Of a stretch of DNA of 64,000 bases, positions 44,846-53,762 are shown in pieces. A model generated the notes under the pieces. The model ran no database searches. It saw nothing but the letters and a program-made list of their open reading frames with translations, and was not told where the DNA came from. A program made the position numbers and the translations under genes. How positions within the stretch are numbered: the first letter of the stretch is position 1; every line of letters begins with the position of its first letter. The stretch is from an uncultured Luminiphilus sp. (GTDB lineage: Bacteria > Pseudomonadota > Gammaproteobacteria > Pseudomonadales > Halieaceae): assembly GCA_943787485.1 (NCBI GenBank), contig CALSMP010000003.1, positions 62,001 through 126,000 on the forward strand. Direction: 5' to 3'.

Positions 44846-45634
44846 ATGCCTGCCAACAGCAACCCTAGCCGAGGCGCTCGCCAGTTCTCAGGAAAGCCTG
44901 TGCTGATTACCGGCGGCGCAGGAGGCGTCGGTTTTGCCTGCGCACAAGCCTTTGCCGCCCTCGGCGCCAACCTGCTACTCATAGGAAGAACCGAGTCGTC
45001 GCTGCAAAGCGCCTGCAAGCGTCTCGAAAAAAACTACCCCATAGAGGCCCACAGTGCCTGCGGTGACGTAACGGATTCCCATTTTGCCGAGCACTGCGTG
45101 CAGTTGAGTCATTCGCTGTTCAAGAAGCCTGCCTATGCCCTGATTAATAATGCGGGGATCATTGTGCGAGAACCCGCCACCAACACCACCGACGACGCTT
45201 GGCAGCGTGTGATGGACACCAACGTTACCGGGCTCTTTTACTTTAGCCGCGCTTTCGCCCGCGATGGAGAAGATGGCGGCACGATTGTCAATATCTCCTC
45301 CACCTGTGGCCAGGTAGGGAGCGCCGGTCTTGCGGCTTACTGTGCGAGCAAAGGGGCTGTGAACCAACTCACACGAACCATGGCTTTGGAGCTGACTGCG
45401 CGCCACATCACCGTGAACGCGGTAGCGCCCGGCGCCATTGACGCGCCGATGCTATTTTCCAATCACGCCTCTCCGGGTTTGGCGGATACGGTTGTCGATC
45501 GAAACAAAGCCAGCATTCCCGTGGGCGAGGTGGCAAGCCCTGAAGAAGTCGCTAGGGCCGTGGTTTATGTGGCCACTGAGACGCACATGACGGGCTCAAT
45601 TTTGTCGATAGATGGAGGCTACACCGCGGCATGA
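44846..45634 (+). CDS. Short-chain dehydrogenase/reductase
   Basis: 262 residues, classical SDR with about 14 extra N-terminal residues. ITGGAGGVGFA near residue 20, the Arg in IGRTESS after strand 2 (which favours NADP), NNAGIIV near 100, SSTCGQ and the catalytic YCASK near 165. It resembles gluconate 5-dehydrogenase/2-deoxygluconate dehydrogenase-type SDRs. Last gene of the tight 41240-45634 operon; a 257-base gap with an inverted repeat separates it from the enolase-superfamily gene. Confidence 0.9.
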   Translation: MPANSNPSRGARQFSGKPVLITGGAGGVGFACAQAFAALGANLLLIGRTESSLQSACKRLEKNYPIEAHSACGDVTDSHFAEHCVQLSHSLFKKPAYALINNAGIIVREPATNTTDDAWQRVMDTNVTGLFYFSRAFARDGEDGGTIVNISSTCGQVGSAGLAAYCASKGAVNQLTRTMALELTARHITVNAVAPGAIDAPMLFSNHASPGLADTVVDRNKASIPVGEVASPEEVARAVVYVATETHMTGSILSIDGGYTAA

Positions 45635-45643
45635 ACCAGGCCG

Positions 45644-45710
45644 GCCTTGCAGCTGGGGTAGCTTCTGACGTGGAGAGGCCCGACATTAGAGAGGGCAAGC
45701 TGCAAGGCCC
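45644..45710. repeat. Inverted repeat, 12-base arms
   Basis: GGCCTTGCAGCT (45644-45655) and AGCTGCAAGGCC (45699-45710) are exact reverse complements separated by 43 bases. There is no T-run directly after the second arm, so this is not a clear intrinsic terminator, though it could be a large hairpin at the 3' end of the SDR transcript. Further short TTAAAAGGCC-like repeats follow at about 45765-45800. I see no gene in the 257 bases. Confidence 0.6.
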
Positions 45711-45891
45711 CGCCCAAATTTGAATGGCGCAGCTCCTATTGAAACGACACCTTTTAAAACGGCGCCTTGTTAAAAGGCCCCCCTGCTAAAAGGGCCAGTC
45801 CGAACCGTGTATGTCAGCTTCTACAGCAAAACGTAAAGATTCAATCTTCAAGTAACCACCCAATCTGCCCTTAACAAAAGTATTCCGCATT

Positions 45892-46995
45892 ATGAAAATA
45901 AAAAAGATAACGATCTTCCAGCATGATCTACCGGTAAAGGGTGGGTCATACCGCATGGCTAACGCGCTGGTGACATCGCTGGACACAACGCTCGTGCGTG
46001 TTGAAAGCGAGTGTGGTCAGGTCGGCTGGGGCGAGACCTGCCCTGTCGGTCCAACGTACGCGCCGAGTCATGGGGGTGGGGCACGGGCGGCATTAATCGA
46101 AATGGCTCCCGGTCTTATCGGGGCGCCACTGGATCAACCTCTGCTTCTCCACCGAACAATGGACTCATTGCTCAATGGCCACCGCTATGCCAAAGCAGCT
46201 ATTGATATCGCTATGTATGACGCACTGGGTAAAAAGCTTGGGCGATCCGTCGCCGATCTCCTCGGTGGTGCAGCAACAGATAGCGTTCCCTCTTACTACG
46301 CGAGCGCGGTAGGAGAACCCGACGACATCGCCAATGTCGCCGCTGAAAAACTTGCAGAAGGTTATCAGCGCATGCAGATAAAAATTAGTGGTAGGCCAGT
46401 AGAGATAGATATCGAGGTGGTGCACAAAGTATGGGAGCGAGTGGGAAACAAACTCAGGCTTGCCATTGACGGCAATCGTGGCCTGAACACCCGTGACGCC
46501 TTGCTGTTGAGCCGGGCCTGTTCACATATACCCTTTGTGTTCGAACAGCCCTGTGACACCTTGCAAGAGATCCGTGCGATACGATCCCAACTCAATCACC
46601 CGGTGTATATCGATGAGAGTTCGATGGACCTGCCGACTTGCATAGAGGCTGCAGGAACCGGCTGGGTAGACGGCTTCGGAATGAAGGTCACACGCATTGG
46701 CGGTCTCTTTCCAATGAGTTGCTTCAGGGACCTGTGCGAAGCGCGACACTTGCCCCACACAGCCGACGACGCCTGGGGCGGCGACATTCTCGCCGCCGCT
46801 TGTACGCACATGGGAGCGACGGTCAATCCAAAGACCTTCGAAGGAACCTGGCTCGCCCAGCCCTACATAGAAGGCCACTACGATTCCGCCCACGGCGTCA
46901 AAATTGAGCAGGGCGCCATTGCACTGCCGAAAGGTTCAGGATTGGGCGTCGTACCGGATGAGGGGATTTTTCATCAGGAGGTGGCCAGCTTTTAA
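45892..46995 (+). CDS. Mandelate racemase/muconate lactonizing enzyme family
   Basis: 367 residues; enolase superfamily with the two-Lys active site. The first Lys is in MQIKISG near residue 163, metal ligands follow in DGNRG (near 193), FEQPC (near 218) and DESS (near 243), and the second Lys in GMKVTRIGG near 266. This layout matches 4-hydroxyproline (betaine) epimerase and cis-3-hydroxy-L-proline dehydratase, and also some sugar-acid dehydratases. It abstracts a proton next to a carboxylate for epimerisation or dehydration. Placed after the FAH/SDR operon, it would suit the dehydratase step of a sugar-acid route, but the 257-base gap leaves this open. Confidence 0.88.
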   Translation: MKIKKITIFQHDLPVKGGSYRMANALVTSLDTTLVRVESECGQVGWGETCPVGPTYAPSHGGGARAALIEMAPGLIGAPLDQPLLLHRTMDSLLNGHRYAKAAIDIAMYDALGKKLGRSVADLLGGAATDSVPSYYASAVGEPDDIANVAAEKLAEGYQRMQIKISGRPVEIDIEVVHKVWERVGNKLRLAIDGNRGLNTRDALLLSRACSHIPFVFEQPCDTLQEIRAIRSQLNHPVYIDESSMDLPTCIEAAGTGWVDGFGMKVTRIGGLFPMSCFRDLCEARHLPHTADDAWGGDILAAACTHMGATVNPKTFEGTWLAQPYIEGHYDSAHGVKIEQGAIALPKGSGLGVVPDEGIFHQEVASF

Positions 46996-47032
46996 ACGCT
47001 TTTTCTCAACGGCGTGGGCTTGTTAATCCAGC

Positions 47033-47572
47033 CTAAAGTAGCGCCAGTAACGCAAACAGTAGTAAGCCGCTTCCCGCCGCTACCGCGGTAGGATTGCGGA
47101 GCCGCGGAGATGACAGGCCAAGCCACAAGCCACTGACTATGATAAAGAGCATGCCGCCGGCAAAGAGCTGCTGATAGAGACGATACTTGCTGGGGCCGTG
47201 ACCCATGTGAAGCTCCATCATCCTTTTTTGCAGCGAGGGAACCACATAGTCGACTTCTACGGCCTCGCCAAGAACTGTTAGTTGGTAGTAGGGCCTACTG
47301 GTGGGGCGTGTTTGCAGGATGGTCCCGCGATCCTTGACGTAATCGAAATCAAAGTCCGATACACCCGCCTGCGCCAGCACCGTTAGGACGTTAGCCTTGG
47401 TGGGCTCTGCTACTAATGTGGCCGCCGAGGGCAGTACAGCCACGCGAGTTGTCTCCAGTGAGCCTTTCTGACCCAACAAATACAACCCACCCGAGGTGGC
47501 AACCAGAATCACCGCCACGCTGAAAAAGGCCGATAAATAGAGGTGGATCTGGATAAAAAGTGTCCGACTCAT
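47033..47572 (-). CDS. PepSY-associated type membrane protein
   Basis: 179 residues. An N-terminal membrane segment (LYLSAFFSVAVILVATSGGLYLL), a periplasmic domain of about 100 residues, then two membrane segments at the C-terminus (LFAGGMLFIIVSGLWLGL and VAAGSGLLLFALLAL). The opening with IHLYLSAFF and the late HMGHGP segment resemble small PepSY_TM proteins, which in other bacteria are linked to iron or heme reduction. No iron gene is next to it, so the role is open. It faces the PLP decarboxylase gene divergently. Confidence 0.55.
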   Translation of the reverse strand: MSRTLFIQIHLYLSAFFSVAVILVATSGGLYLLGQKGSLETTRVAVLPSAATLVAEPTKANVLTVLAQAGVSDFDFDYVKDRGTILQTRPTSRPYYQLTVLGEAVEVDYVVPSLQKRMMELHMGHGPSKYRLYQQLFAGGMLFIIVSGLWLGLSSPRLRNPTAVAAGSGLLLFALLALL

Positions 47573-47648
47573 GTGAACTCCCCGAAGCGGTTAGAGACAA
47601 CGCCTTGATTGGCGCTATTCTATACAGGTTAGGGGTTTTAGGACGAGC

Positions 47649-49394
47649 ATGAACGAGCCATCAAAGCACAGACACTCCCCGCTTTTCGTCGGACCAAAAG
47701 GGGAGTACGCGGAAGACTTCACCAGTCTTTGGGATCATCTGCTGACGACTACCATGGCCCGGCGGGCGGGACGGTTTCGTCACGACCCCGATTGGCGCCC
47801 CGCTCAACAGCGGCAGGGACCGCACAGCGCCGCAACCATTGAGGCGGCACTTGAGGAGCTGTTGGCTCTGCTGAAGGAGGAAATTCCGACTTTCAGCCCC
47901 CGCTACCTCGGCCACATGGTGTCCGACATTTCCATACCGGGACTACTCGGACACGTCGCCATGGTCTTTGAAAACCCCAATCTTGCTTCCCGCGAGGCGG
48001 CCATGGTGGCATCAAAGCTGGAGACTGACGCCATTAATTTACTGGCCGAGATGGTCGGTCTGGATCCCACTCCCACCCGCGGTCACTTTACCTCGGGGGG
48101 CACCATGGCAAATTTCGAAGCGGTCTGGCGGGCCCGCTATCGCTTAGATCATTGGCTGGCCATGGCGAGCTTCCTGCGAATCGAGGGGCACGCTAACGAT
48201 AGCCTGACTCAACTCGCACACTGTGGCTGGTCGCGATTCGAGGAACTGAGAGCGGAAACCGGTTTCACAGATCAGGACCTCATGCCCTACAGCGCGGTGC
48301 TGCAGGGCCCGCTGGCAGCAGATCGACGTCTTCGAGAAAAGCTAGGCGAGCCCTGGCCGGAGCCTGTCATGCTTGTTCCCGGTAACAAGCATTACTCCTG
48401 GCCTAAGGCCGCCAATGTGTTCGGCATGGGCGCGGATGCCGTGTGGCCCTGCGCGCTCGATGCCCATGGACGGCTGAACCCCGAGTCAGTCGGCGAACAG
48501 ATTGATCGGGCGATAGCATCCGACCGCCCCGTCATGATGGTAGTCTCGGTAGCCGGCACCACCGAACTCGGTATGGTTGACCCCGTTGACGAGGTCAACG
48601 TCATTCTCCAGCGCTATCGCGAGGACAAGGGGCTGCATATTTGGCACCACGTTGACGCCGCCTACGGCGGCTATCTGTGTAGCACGCTGCGGGATGATGC
48701 CGGGTCATGTCAGCTGTCTCAGCCCGTGCAACGAGCACTCAACGCGCTACCCGGTGCCAACTCGATAACACTTGATCCCCACAAGCTCGGCTTCATCCCC
48801 TACGCCTGCGGTGCTTTTTTGGTACCCGATACAGCCTCATACAGCGTGTCCAGCATTCATGCCCCCTACCTTGAAAAAGCGCAGGACGTAAAATTTCCGG
48901 GCTGGTCGACAACGCTGGAGGGGTCGCGCGCCGCCACAGGACCAAGTGCGGTATGGCTCAGCGCCAAAGTCATGCCGCTCAATGCGCACGGCCATGGTGG
49001 CTTGCTCAATCAAAGCCTTAAAGCCGCAGCAGACGTCCATAGGTGCCTTGAAGAAGCCTCGGGGCCTATCAGACTACTGCCTGCAGGAGACACCAATGTC
49101 GTTTGTTTTGCACTCGCGAAGGATCACGACTCCCTGGCCGAGGCCAATCAACGTACCGAATCATTGCTGTCACAATTTAAAGCAAGTCCGGAACTCTCGG
49201 TCACTCGCACACACCTAGGCCTCGGCAACTACGGTGACCTAGTGAACACCGCTGTCGCCCAGTGGAACGGCACTATCGACGACGATCACTTGACGGTGGT
49301 GCGGATGGTTGTCATGAATCCTTATCTCGACGACGACATCATCGTCGACGGTATCAAAGCCACTTTGCTGGACTGTCTCAATCGACTGGTTTAA
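47649..49394 (+). CDS. PLP-dependent group II decarboxylase family protein
   Basis: 581 residues, longer than the usual 470-520. Fold-type I enzyme: TSGGTMANFEAVW near residue 152 (phosphate-binding), HHVDAAYGGY near 335 with the PLP-nitrogen Asp, and DPHKLGFIPYACGAFLV near 378 with the Schiff-base Lys. These enzymes decarboxylate amino acids such as tyrosine, tryptophan, glutamate or aspartate; some tyrosine decarboxylase relatives act as aldehyde synthases. The neighbour kynureninase gene suggests an aromatic amino acid, but this is inference and the substrate is not set by what I can see. Confidence 0.88.
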   Translation: MNEPSKHRHSPLFVGPKGEYAEDFTSLWDHLLTTTMARRAGRFRHDPDWRPAQQRQGPHSAATIEAALEELLALLKEEIPTFSPRYLGHMVSDISIPGLLGHVAMVFENPNLASREAAMVASKLETDAINLLAEMVGLDPTPTRGHFTSGGTMANFEAVWRARYRLDHWLAMASFLRIEGHANDSLTQLAHCGWSRFEELRAETGFTDQDLMPYSAVLQGPLAADRRLREKLGEPWPEPVMLVPGNKHYSWPKAANVFGMGADAVWPCALDAHGRLNPESVGEQIDRAIASDRPVMMVVSVAGTTELGMVDPVDEVNVILQRYREDKGLHIWHHVDAAYGGYLCSTLRDDAGSCQLSQPVQRALNALPGANSITLDPHKLGFIPYACGAFLVPDTASYSVSSIHAPYLEKAQDVKFPGWSTTLEGSRAATGPSAVWLSAKVMPLNAHGHGGLLNQSLKAAADVHRCLEEASGPIRLLPAGDTNVVCFALAKDHDSLAEANQRTESLLSQFKASPELSVTRTHLGLGNYGDLVNTAVAQWNGTIDDDHLTVVRMVVMNPYLDDDIIVDGIKATLLDCLNRLV

Positions 49395-49496
49395 CGCCAT
49401 CGGCTTGCTGTGTTACCAAACGGGTCAATTGGCCTCGGCTGCGACCCTCTCGATAACCCTGGACCCCTGACAGCGATGGCGAATGCTAGACCGCGG

Positions 49497-50723
49497 TTAG
49501 GTCACCGTGAGTCGATGTTGATACCTCGCCTCACGGTAACACTCGGTCCGTAAGATGTCCGCCAGCTCGGCCACTGCGGCCCGCACTTCAGCGAAGGTGT
49601 TGTAAAGCGGCGAAAAGCCAAAGCGCACAATATCGGGCTCACGAAAGTCGACAATGATCCCTCGGGCAATCAGGGCCTGACTGATAGGATAGCCCATGGG
49701 CATGCGCAGACTGATTTGCGAGCCGCGCTTTGAATGCTCCCGAGGCGTTAGGCAGAGCAATTCCTGTGTGTCAGGTTGCTCGTGAAGCAGCGTCAAAAAA
49801 TAATCACTGAGTGCCAGGCTCTTCGCGCGCAACGCCTCAATCGAGACATCCTCAAAAACGGTAAGCGCCGCCTCAACTGCCGCCATGCTGATGACACTTT
49901 GGGTCCCGGTCAAAAAGCGCCTAATACCCGGTGCCGGTCGATAGCTCGATTCAAAAGCAAAAAGATCGGCATGCCCCATCCAGCCGGGAAGCGGATTGGC
50001 CGCCGTGTGAAGCCGCTCTGCCACATAGAGAAACCCCGGGGCACCCGGACCTCCATTAAGGAATTTGTAAGTACAGCCAACCGCCATATCAACGTCATTG
50101 TCTTTTAGCGCGGGATTAATCACCCCAGCACTGTGCGCCAAGTCCCACAGAACCAGGGCACCTGCGTCGTGCGCCCGGGCGGTAATGCCGGCTATATCCC
50201 GACACGCACCCGTCCTAAAATCCACATGGGCCAGGGAGACCACGGCAACTTCACGCAAATCGGTAGTCCCGAGATCTTCCTGCGGTACCGCTACCACCTC
50301 GCAGCGCTCGGGACCCAACAATTGAGCCATCCCCTGGGCGATGTAGTTATCGGTCGGAAAATGCGATGCCTCCGTGACAATTTTTGTTCGCGGAGCCTGC
50401 AATTCCAGCGCGGCGGCCAGTCCTTTAAACAAGTTGATGGATAAATTATCGCAGCACAGGGTTTCTCCTGGAGAGGCGCCCAGCAAAGCACCCAGTTTGT
50501 CCCCTACCCGCATCGGCAGCTCGAGCCACCCGTGACTGTTCCAGCCGCCAATCAGCGTCTCGCCCCACTCACGATGGACAACTTCCTGTATCGACGCTTT
50601 GACGGCGTGACTCAAAGCCCCCAAGGAATTGCCATCCAGATAACATTGGTCATCGGGTAGATCATAAGACTTGCGTAACGGCGCAAGCGCATCCTCCAGA
50701 TCCAGCTGCTCAGCACTTTTCAC
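49497..50723 (-). CDS. kynU: Kynureninase
   Basis: 408 residues, full length. Family marks: YLDGNSLGALSH near residue 23, DNLSINLFKG near 95, WDLAHSAGV near 193, and the PLP Lys in CTYKFLNGGPGAPGFLYV near 218. It cleaves kynurenine or 3-hydroxykynurenine to anthranilate or 3-hydroxyanthranilate and alanine. The formamidase-like gene starts upstream and overlaps by 4 bases, giving two steps of tryptophan breakdown. No tryptophan 2,3-dioxygenase or downstream anthranilate gene is seen in the window. Confidence 0.95.
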   Translation of the reverse strand: MKSAEQLDLEDALAPLRKSYDLPDDQCYLDGNSLGALSHAVKASIQEVVHREWGETLIGGWNSHGWLELPMRVGDKLGALLGASPGETLCCDNLSINLFKGLAAALELQAPRTKIVTEASHFPTDNYIAQGMAQLLGPERCEVVAVPQEDLGTTDLREVAVVSLAHVDFRTGACRDIAGITARAHDAGALVLWDLAHSAGVINPALKDNDVDMAVGCTYKFLNGGPGAPGFLYVAERLHTAANPLPGWMGHADLFAFESSYRPAPGIRRFLTGTQSVISMAAVEAALTVFEDVSIEALRAKSLALSDYFLTLLHEQPDTQELLCLTPREHSKRGSQISLRMPMGYPISQALIARGIIVDFREPDIVRFGFSPLYNTFAEVRAAVAELADILRTECYREARYQHRLTVT

Positions 50724-51622
50724 ATGGGGTCTCCGGCACGGGTAAATGTTTCGAGCACCTCAAGCACAATGGCAAACGCTGCCGTGTCGGGGTGAATCAA
50801 GTCAAAGTGACCTGCACCGCTCACTAAGCGCACTTGCTCTGGCGGAAAACCAGCGAGCTGGTCGAGGCCGATAATAGGATCCTCGGTCCCCAGCAGAAGC
50901 ACCGCCGGTGCCGATACCCGGCTAGGCATCACCGAAGCCGTTTGGTAAATGTTTGGGAGCTGCTCCACGCTCTCCCCAAGGAACTCGCCGACCATGGCTT
51001 GGCAGGAACCCTCCTGAGCACCGTAAACACCAAGGTTCGTAATAGGCGCAAGTGCGAGCACACCGTCGAGGTGCGGAGTGGTTTCCTGTGAGGCTAAAAG
51101 CGCCAAGTGGCCGCCGGCCGAGTGCCCCATGATGATTAGCGGCCCCTCGGTCTCGATAGCCACAAAGGCAAGCGCGGCCTTCACGTCGGCAAATGATCCG
51201 GGCCAACCCCCGCCGACATCCCCTACCCGGCGGTACTCAGGCAGCCACACGGAATACCCTGCACTGACAAGCGCCGAGGCGAGGGGCAACAGGTGATCAC
51301 GACTATAGGCATTTGACCAACACCCACCGTGGATCAGCAGAATCTCAGCCTTGCTATCCCCTGCGGGTGCATCATGGACAAACGTCTGCAGCGCTTTGTT
51401 GCCGTAGGAAACTAACCGACCGGCCTGGGTACCAGGCAGTGACAGCACATCATTAAAGGACACGCCATAGTCGATAGCCTCTGAGGTTTTGGGGAGCGCC
51501 GTCGCCGCTGCACCAGCGAGGTCCGACAACGTCGCCGAGCAATAAAGAAGGCATACAAACGCCAGCCTTTTGGTCCTGAGGCGGTCGAAATGGCAGGCTA
51601 AAAACCAGGCGGTCATCATCAT
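50720..51622 (-). CDS. Alpha/beta hydrolase, kynurenine formamidase-like, with signal peptide
   Basis: 300 residues. HGGCWSNAYSRDHL near residue 98 is the oxyanion-loop HGG motif, MGHSAGGHLALLA near 167 holds the Ser nucleophile, and LLGTEDPIIGLDQ near 245 and GAGHFDLIHPDTA near 272 give the acid and His. This order fits the arylformamidase (KFase) branch. The start overlaps kynureninase, so N-formylkynurenine is a natural substrate. The odd point is a hydrophobic N-terminus (LAFVCLLYCSATLSDLAGAAA) that looks like a signal peptide, which would put it outside the cytoplasm, away from kynureninase. The true start may be internal, but no good internal ATG precedes residue 90. Confidence 0.78.
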   Translation of the reverse strand: MMMTAWFLACHFDRLRTKRLAFVCLLYCSATLSDLAGAAATALPKTSEAIDYGVSFNDVLSLPGTQAGRLVSYGNKALQTFVHDAPAGDSKAEILLIHGGCWSNAYSRDHLLPLASALVSAGYSVWLPEYRRVGDVGGGWPGSFADVKAALAFVAIETEGPLIIMGHSAGGHLALLASQETTPHLDGVLALAPITNLGVYGAQEGSCQAMVGEFLGESVEQLPNIYQTASVMPSRVSAPAVLLLGTEDPIIGLDQLAGFPPEQVRLVSGAGHFDLIHPDTAAFAIVLEVLETFTRAGDPM

Positions 51623-51733
51623 TTAAGTGTGACAGATTCCCCAGGCAGGGTCAGCCAAGCTGGGCCTTGGACAACAGGCCGAAAAAACTTCCCAAAACCG
51701 GAATAAGCGTGATACAAAAACCCAGCCCACTCG

Positions 51734-52813
51734 ATGGTATTAGCCATGCCTAATATGATTGATATTCAATGGCCTGACGGTCAAAGCGCAGCCCTCTCCA
51801 CCCTCTGGCTACGCGATAACTGTCCCTGCAGCGATTGCCGGGTTACTCAAACCCAGGAAAAACGATTTCATATCGCGTCGGTACCGCTCGATTACAGCCC
51901 CGATCTTACCGAGGTCGATGCAGAACAATTGGTCATTCGTTGGCCGGAGGGGCATGAGAGTCGTTACCCGCGAGAATTCCTGATGGGCTGCGCCCAACCC
52001 ATCAAGCAAGATTGGCAACCCTGGCGCGAGGATTTTCTGCCCCAGTACGTCGATTACTCAGGCTTTTTATCGGATGACCGCACGGCCATGAAGGCCATTC
52101 AAGCCTTTCTCAAGGATGGCGTCATCGTGATCAAAAACGCCCCTCAGGTTGTTAACACCCTCGAAGGGCTGGCCTCGCGCCTCGGCCCAGTTCGCGAGCT
52201 GTTGTTCGAACGGATCCACAACGTCCAGGTCGATCCCAAAGGCTACAACGTGGCTCACACCAATTTGCCCTTGCCACCCCACAACGATTTCGCCAGCTAC
52301 TCCTGGCCACCGAGTGTGCAGGCACTACATATGCTGGTAAACGAGGCCGAAGGGGGACGTTCAACGCTCCTGGATGGCTGGGCTGCGCTCGATGCCTTTC
52401 GCAGCCAGTTTCCCGAGGAATTTGCTACGCTTTGCCGTGTCACCGTGCCTTTCCGAGAGTTTGACGACAACAACGAAACTTTCACAACCGCACCCATGAT
52501 TCAGCTAGACCCCTCGGGGAACGTGGCGCTGTTTCGCTACTCAAATCAGCTCATGCAGCCTCTTAACCCGCTGAGCGCCGACACGGCTGACTTCTACCAT
52601 GCTTACCATGTGTTAAGTCAGCAGCTTTTCGACACGCCGTTTCAGTGTCGCTTTCGGCTTGACGGCGGGCAGATTATTGTCGCCGCCAGCCATCGCGTTC
52701 TCCACGGTCGTGAGGCGATTGAAACCGCTGGCAAACGGCATTTGCAGGATGCCTATTTCGAACATGACAATGTACGCAATCTCCTGACGGTGCTGAAGAG
52801 AAAAAATGGCTGA
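51734..52813 (+). CDS. Gamma-butyrobetaine hydroxylase-like 2OG dioxygenase (TmpA-like)
   Basis: 359 residues; ATGs at 51734, 51746 and 51755 are all possible starts. The N-terminal zinc domain (DUF971/GBBH-N) has RDNCPCSDC near residue 28. The C-terminal TauD domain has the iron pair HND near 182 (PPHNDFASYSWPP), and the distal His in HRVLHGREAI near 325. These enzymes hydroxylate gamma-butyrobetaine or, in TmpA, 2-trimethylaminoethylphosphonate. The 8-base overlap with an HD-domain oxygenase gene is the arrangement of the TmpA/TmpB pathway, so a phosphonate substrate is the favoured inference; carnitine synthesis is the alternative. Confidence 0.82.
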   Translation: MVLAMPNMIDIQWPDGQSAALSTLWLRDNCPCSDCRVTQTQEKRFHIASVPLDYSPDLTEVDAEQLVIRWPEGHESRYPREFLMGCAQPIKQDWQPWREDFLPQYVDYSGFLSDDRTAMKAIQAFLKDGVIVIKNAPQVVNTLEGLASRLGPVRELLFERIHNVQVDPKGYNVAHTNLPLPPHNDFASYSWPPSVQALHMLVNEAEGGRSTLLDGWAALDAFRSQFPEEFATLCRVTVPFREFDDNNETFTTAPMIQLDPSGNVALFRYSNQLMQPLNPLSADTADFYHAYHVLSQQLFDTPFQCRFRLDGGQIIVAASHRVLHGREAIETAGKRHLQDAYFEHDNVRNLLTVLKRKNG

Positions 52814-53357
52814 AGTCGCCTTTACCGAAATGAAAGCTGGCACGTCGGCGGACTACCAGCTACTCGCTGAGCTTGAGCAGCAGCACATTGCAGCGCTACC
52901 CGATCGAATACTCGACTCGCTGGGCGCACTGGCTCATGGTTTGGCCGGCTATCAAATTGATCGACTCCAACACTCACTACAATCCGCCACCCGGGCTGAA
53001 AATGACGGCGCTGATATCGAATGGATTGTGGCCGCCCTGGTACATGATATTGGTGACGAGTTAGCGCCAACCAATCACTCGGAATTTGCAGCCGCTTTAC
53101 TGCGGCCCTATGTGCGCGAAGAAGTGCGTTGGGTGGTCGAAAAACACGGCGTCTTTCAAACCTACTATTGGGCACACCACATGGGCATGGATCGCAACGG
53201 ACGTGACAAATACAAAGATCACCCGTTCTACGACAGCTGCGTCAATTTCTGCGAGCGGTGGGACCAGGCCTCTTTTGATCCCGCCTACCCAACCAAACCC
53301 TTAAGCCACTTCGCACCGATGGTGCAGGAGGTTTTTTCCCGACCCGTCCAGTTTTAA
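52806..53357 (+). CDS. HD-domain oxygenase (TmpB/PhnZ-like)
   Basis: 183 residues, the usual length of the PhnZ/TmpB class of mixed-valent di-iron oxygenases. Iron ligands are visible as LQHSLQSA near residue 58, VHDIGDE with the HD pair near 81, EKHGVFQ near 117 and HHMGMD near 127, with an Asp near the C-terminal WDQASFDP. The Tyr in GYQIDRLQ before the first His matches the position of the gating Tyr in PhnZ. TmpB cleaves the C-P bond of a 1-hydroxyphosphonate to give glycine betaine and phosphate. Overlap with the TmpA-like gene supports this role. Confidence 0.8.
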   Translation: MAEVAFTEMKAGTSADYQLLAELEQQHIAALPDRILDSLGALAHGLAGYQIDRLQHSLQSATRAENDGADIEWIVAALVHDIGDELAPTNHSEFAAALLRPYVREEVRWVVEKHGVFQTYYWAHHMGMDRNGRDKYKDHPFYDSCVNFCERWDQASFDPAYPTKPLSHFAPMVQEVFSRPVQF

Positions 53358-53372
53358 TTGGTTCTATCCCCT

Positions 53373-53723
53373 ATGAGTAATTACGTCATTTGGCACAACC
53401 CCCGCTGCTCCAAATCTCGACAAACCCTGGCGCTGCTGCAAGACCACAGCATTGAACCCACTGACGTCCGCTATCTCGAGACGCCGCCGAACACACAGCA
53501 GATCAGGGATGTGCTTAAAAAACTCAATCTACCGGCCATCGATCTTGTGCGCCGCGGTGAAGCGGCGTTTAAAGCGCTAGGACTGAGCAAAGACTCATCA
53601 GAGGCCGATCTGATTGAAGCCATGAGCAAAGAACCGGTGTTGATAGAGCGGCCTGTCGTCATTCACGGGAATCGCGCTGTACTGGGTCGTCCGCCAGAAA
53701 ACGTACTGGACCTGATCGACTAG
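53373..53723 (+). CDS. arsC: ArsC family arsenate reductase (glutaredoxin-type)
   Basis: 116 residues from the ATG at 53373; a longer frame from 53358 starts right after the HD gene stop. Thioredoxin-like fold with the ArsC active Cys in HNPRCSKSRQTLALL at residue 11 of this start, and the Arg residues in ERPVVIHGNRAVLGRPPENVL near 90-105. Reduces arsenate to arsenite with glutathione and glutaredoxin, although housekeeping relatives (YfgD/YffB) also occur. It follows the phosphonate-like pair by 15 bases. No arsB or arsR is nearby, so resistance is not proven. Confidence 0.85.
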   Translation: MSNYVIWHNPRCSKSRQTLALLQDHSIEPTDVRYLETPPNTQQIRDVLKKLNLPAIDLVRRGEAAFKALGLSKDSSEADLIEAMSKEPVLIERPVVIHGNRAVLGRPPENVLDLID

Positions 53724-53762
53724 ATTGCCAGCGTTCAGTCCGATTCGTCGCTGCCGCGACGC

